From an uncultured Loktanella sp. (GTDB taxonomy: Bacteria; Pseudomonadota; Alphaproteobacteria; Rhodobacterales; Rhodobacteraceae): a stretch of DNA of 6,724 bases. This document shows, piece after piece, positions 5,532 through 6,724 of the stretch (within the stretch, counting starts at the first letter, position 1; every line of letters starts with the position of its first letter). Where the stretch lies: the NCBI GenBank assembly GCA_913061335.1, contig CAJXTP010000167.1, positions 1 through 6,724 of the forward strand, in the 5' to 3' direction. A program made the position numbers and the translations under genes. The notes below the pieces were generated by a model. That model saw nothing but the letters and a program-made list of their open reading frames with translations. It searched no databases and had not been told where the DNA came from.

Positions 5532-6724
5532 GACTGACCCTCCAACAAGATATGGATGTTGTGGTAGGCATCGATGGATACCGTGTTGTTGGGATGGATC
5601 ACCACCGTCGTTCCAGGATCTTCGATGATTGCAGGCCCGTTGAACGCCATGCCTGCGCGCAGCTTTTCGCCGTCATAGATCGTGGCGGAATGTTTGCCTT
5701 CGAGCGCGTAATCGACGTCGCGCGTGCCTTTAACGGCTACGCTTGCATCGGCGTCACCCAAAGGTGCTGGAACCATTTCTAACTTGCCGACCTCGGCGCG
5801 GGCAACAAGGTGAATGCCGACCATTTCGACAGGTGCATCAAGACGGTATGTATATTCGCGCTCATAAGCGCCATGAAAATCGTCGGCGATTTTTGACAGT
5901 GCACCATCCGTAACCGTGCCATCCAGCAAGACCTCGGTTGTGTGTTCTTGGTTTTGATACCGGAATTTTCCATAGCGCAGGAACGTCAGTTTAGCAGGAT
6001 CAACACCTTCCGCTTTGAATGTCGCACGAGCCTCGGCTTCGGCTTTTGCAAACACGCCTTCGATGCCCATGGCAGACCCTTCAGATAGATCAGCAAGTTG
6101 CGTCACGAAATAGTCGCGACGCAGGTCAGACATCATCATGCCCCATGCAGAAAAAACCGATGCAGCAGCCGGTACGACGACCTTTTTGACCTGTAGTTCT
6201 TGGCCCAAAGCCACAGCATGCATCGCACCGCCACCGCCGAACGCAAGCAAGGTAAAGTCACGCGTGTCGTGGCCACGATTGAGCGACACAAGTTTCAGAG
6301 CGTTGACCATATTGTTGTTGGCGATGCGCACAATTCCTTGGGCGGCTTCATCCGTAGACACGCCAAGTTTGTCACCGATCGCCTTCAACGCATTGCCTGC
6401 GCTGTCCATGTCCGCATCGATAGCACCGCCACAGAAATAATCTTTGTTGATACGGCCAAGCCAAAGGTTAGCATCTGTCGTCGTCGCATTTGTCCCGCCT
6501 TTGCCGTAGGCCGCAGGGCCGGGCAACGCGCCAGCCGATTGTGGACCGACGTGCAATTTATCGAAATCATCGACCCACGCGATAGACCCACCACCATTGC
6601 CAATTTCAACCAAATCGACGACGGGCACCATGATCGGATACCCCGCCGATTTGCGTGACCGTTCGATCCAATAGTCAGTCATGATGCGGACCTCGCCGCC
6701 CTCGATCAGGGAACACTTCGCAGT
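5528..6724 (-). CDS. hyuA: Hydantoinase A/oxoprolinase subunit, N-terminus outside window
   Basis: The frame stays open to the right edge and ends at TGA 5530-5528, so 398 residues are present of a protein usually near 680-700. About 290 N-terminal residues, including the first ATP-binding part of the ASKHA-like fold, are missing. The visible part begins TAKCSLIEGGEVRIMTDYW, typical of the mid-region. The ATG at 6682 is therefore internal and not the start. Conserved blocks follow (numbered from the edge): EIGNGGGSIAWVD (40-52), VGPQSAGALPGPAAYGKGG (59-77), TDANLWLGRI (83-92), AFGGGGAMHA (161-170, the second phosphate-binding-type loop) and a C-terminal GPAIIEDPGTTVVI (363-376). HyuA is the ATP-using half of the complex, thought to phosphorylate or activate the carbonyl of a cyclic amide for opening with HyuB. 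It overlaps hyuB by 4 bases. The operon promoter must lie beyond base 6724. Substrate is not determinable; a carboxylase role (acetophenone-type) is a less likely alternative. Confidence 0.93.
   Translation of the reverse strand, partial: TAKCSLIEGGEVRIMTDYWIERSRKSAGYPIMVPVVDLVEIGNGGGSIAWVDDFDKLHVGPQSAGALPGPAAYGKGGTNATTTDANLWLGRINKDYFCGGAIDADMDSAGNALKAIGDKLGVSTDEAAQGIVRIANNNMVNALKLVSLNRGHDTRDFTLLAFGGGGAMHAVALGQELQVKKVVVPAAASVFSAWGMMMSDLRRDYFVTQLADLSEGSAMGIEGVFAKAEAEARATFKAEGVDPAKLTFLRYGKFRYQNQEHTTEVLLDGTVTDGALSKIADDFHGAYEREYTYRLDAPVEMVGIHLVARAEVGKLEMVPAPLGDADASVAVKGTRDVDYALEGKHSATIYDGEKLRAGMAFNGPAIIEDPGTTVVIHPNNTVSIDAYHNIHILLEGQS
5538..5543 (-). promoter_or_regulatory. Ribosome binding site of the first hyuB
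   Basis: GGAGGG on the minus strand, within the last codons of hyuA and 6 bases before ATG 5531, is the strongest Shine-Dalgarno sequence in the operon. It supports efficient re-initiation at the ATGA junction and matched HyuA and HyuB output. Confidence 0.75.

Noticed and set aside
6200..6658. Plus-strand 152-codon open frame
   Set aside because: It is antisense to conserved HyuA motifs and has no ribosome site or domain.

Overview
The window looks like the end of a draft or metagenomic contig from an alphaproteobacterium, most likely a marine Rhodobacterales (Roseobacter-type) organism. This rests on the N-terminal wording of IF-3 (RRPHNAPPQRDTGPRINERIR), moderate GC content and the style of the hydantoinase/M24 operon. 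It is inference, not a database match.

Layout. Bases 1-44 are not biological. They match an Illumina Nextera i7-side adapter: the last two bases of P7, an 8-base index, and the read-2 transposase adapter ending in the Tn5 mosaic end. Bases 45-332 (minus) are the N-terminal 96 codons of an inner-membrane-anchored Ala/Glu-repeat protein, cut off by the adapter. The gap 333-529 separates this gene from divergently transcribed infC (plus, 530-1075). infC appears to use a rare ATA start and ends in a strong intrinsic terminator (1101-1131). Bases 1132-1247 hold nothing I can recognise.

From 1248 to the right edge a single minus-strand operon runs leftward, in transcription order: hyuA (5' end off the window), hyuB-1, an M24 metallopeptidase and a second, shorter hyuB-2. 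All three junctions overlap (4, 4 and 8 bases), so the genes are almost certainly co-transcribed and translationally coupled.

How the genes may work together. HyuA and HyuB are the two halves of ATP-dependent ring-opening amidohydrolases (N-methylhydantoinase, 5-oxoprolinase, caprolactamase) and of related carboxylases. The M24 enzyme has all five metal ligands of the prolidase/creatinase fold and could act on the linear product. What stands out is the pair of HyuB paralogues, almost gap-free to each other, on either side of the peptidase with only one HyuA visible. This suggests either a hetero-oligomer with two B-type subunits or two alternative B subunits with different substrates. The substrate cannot be read from the sequence.
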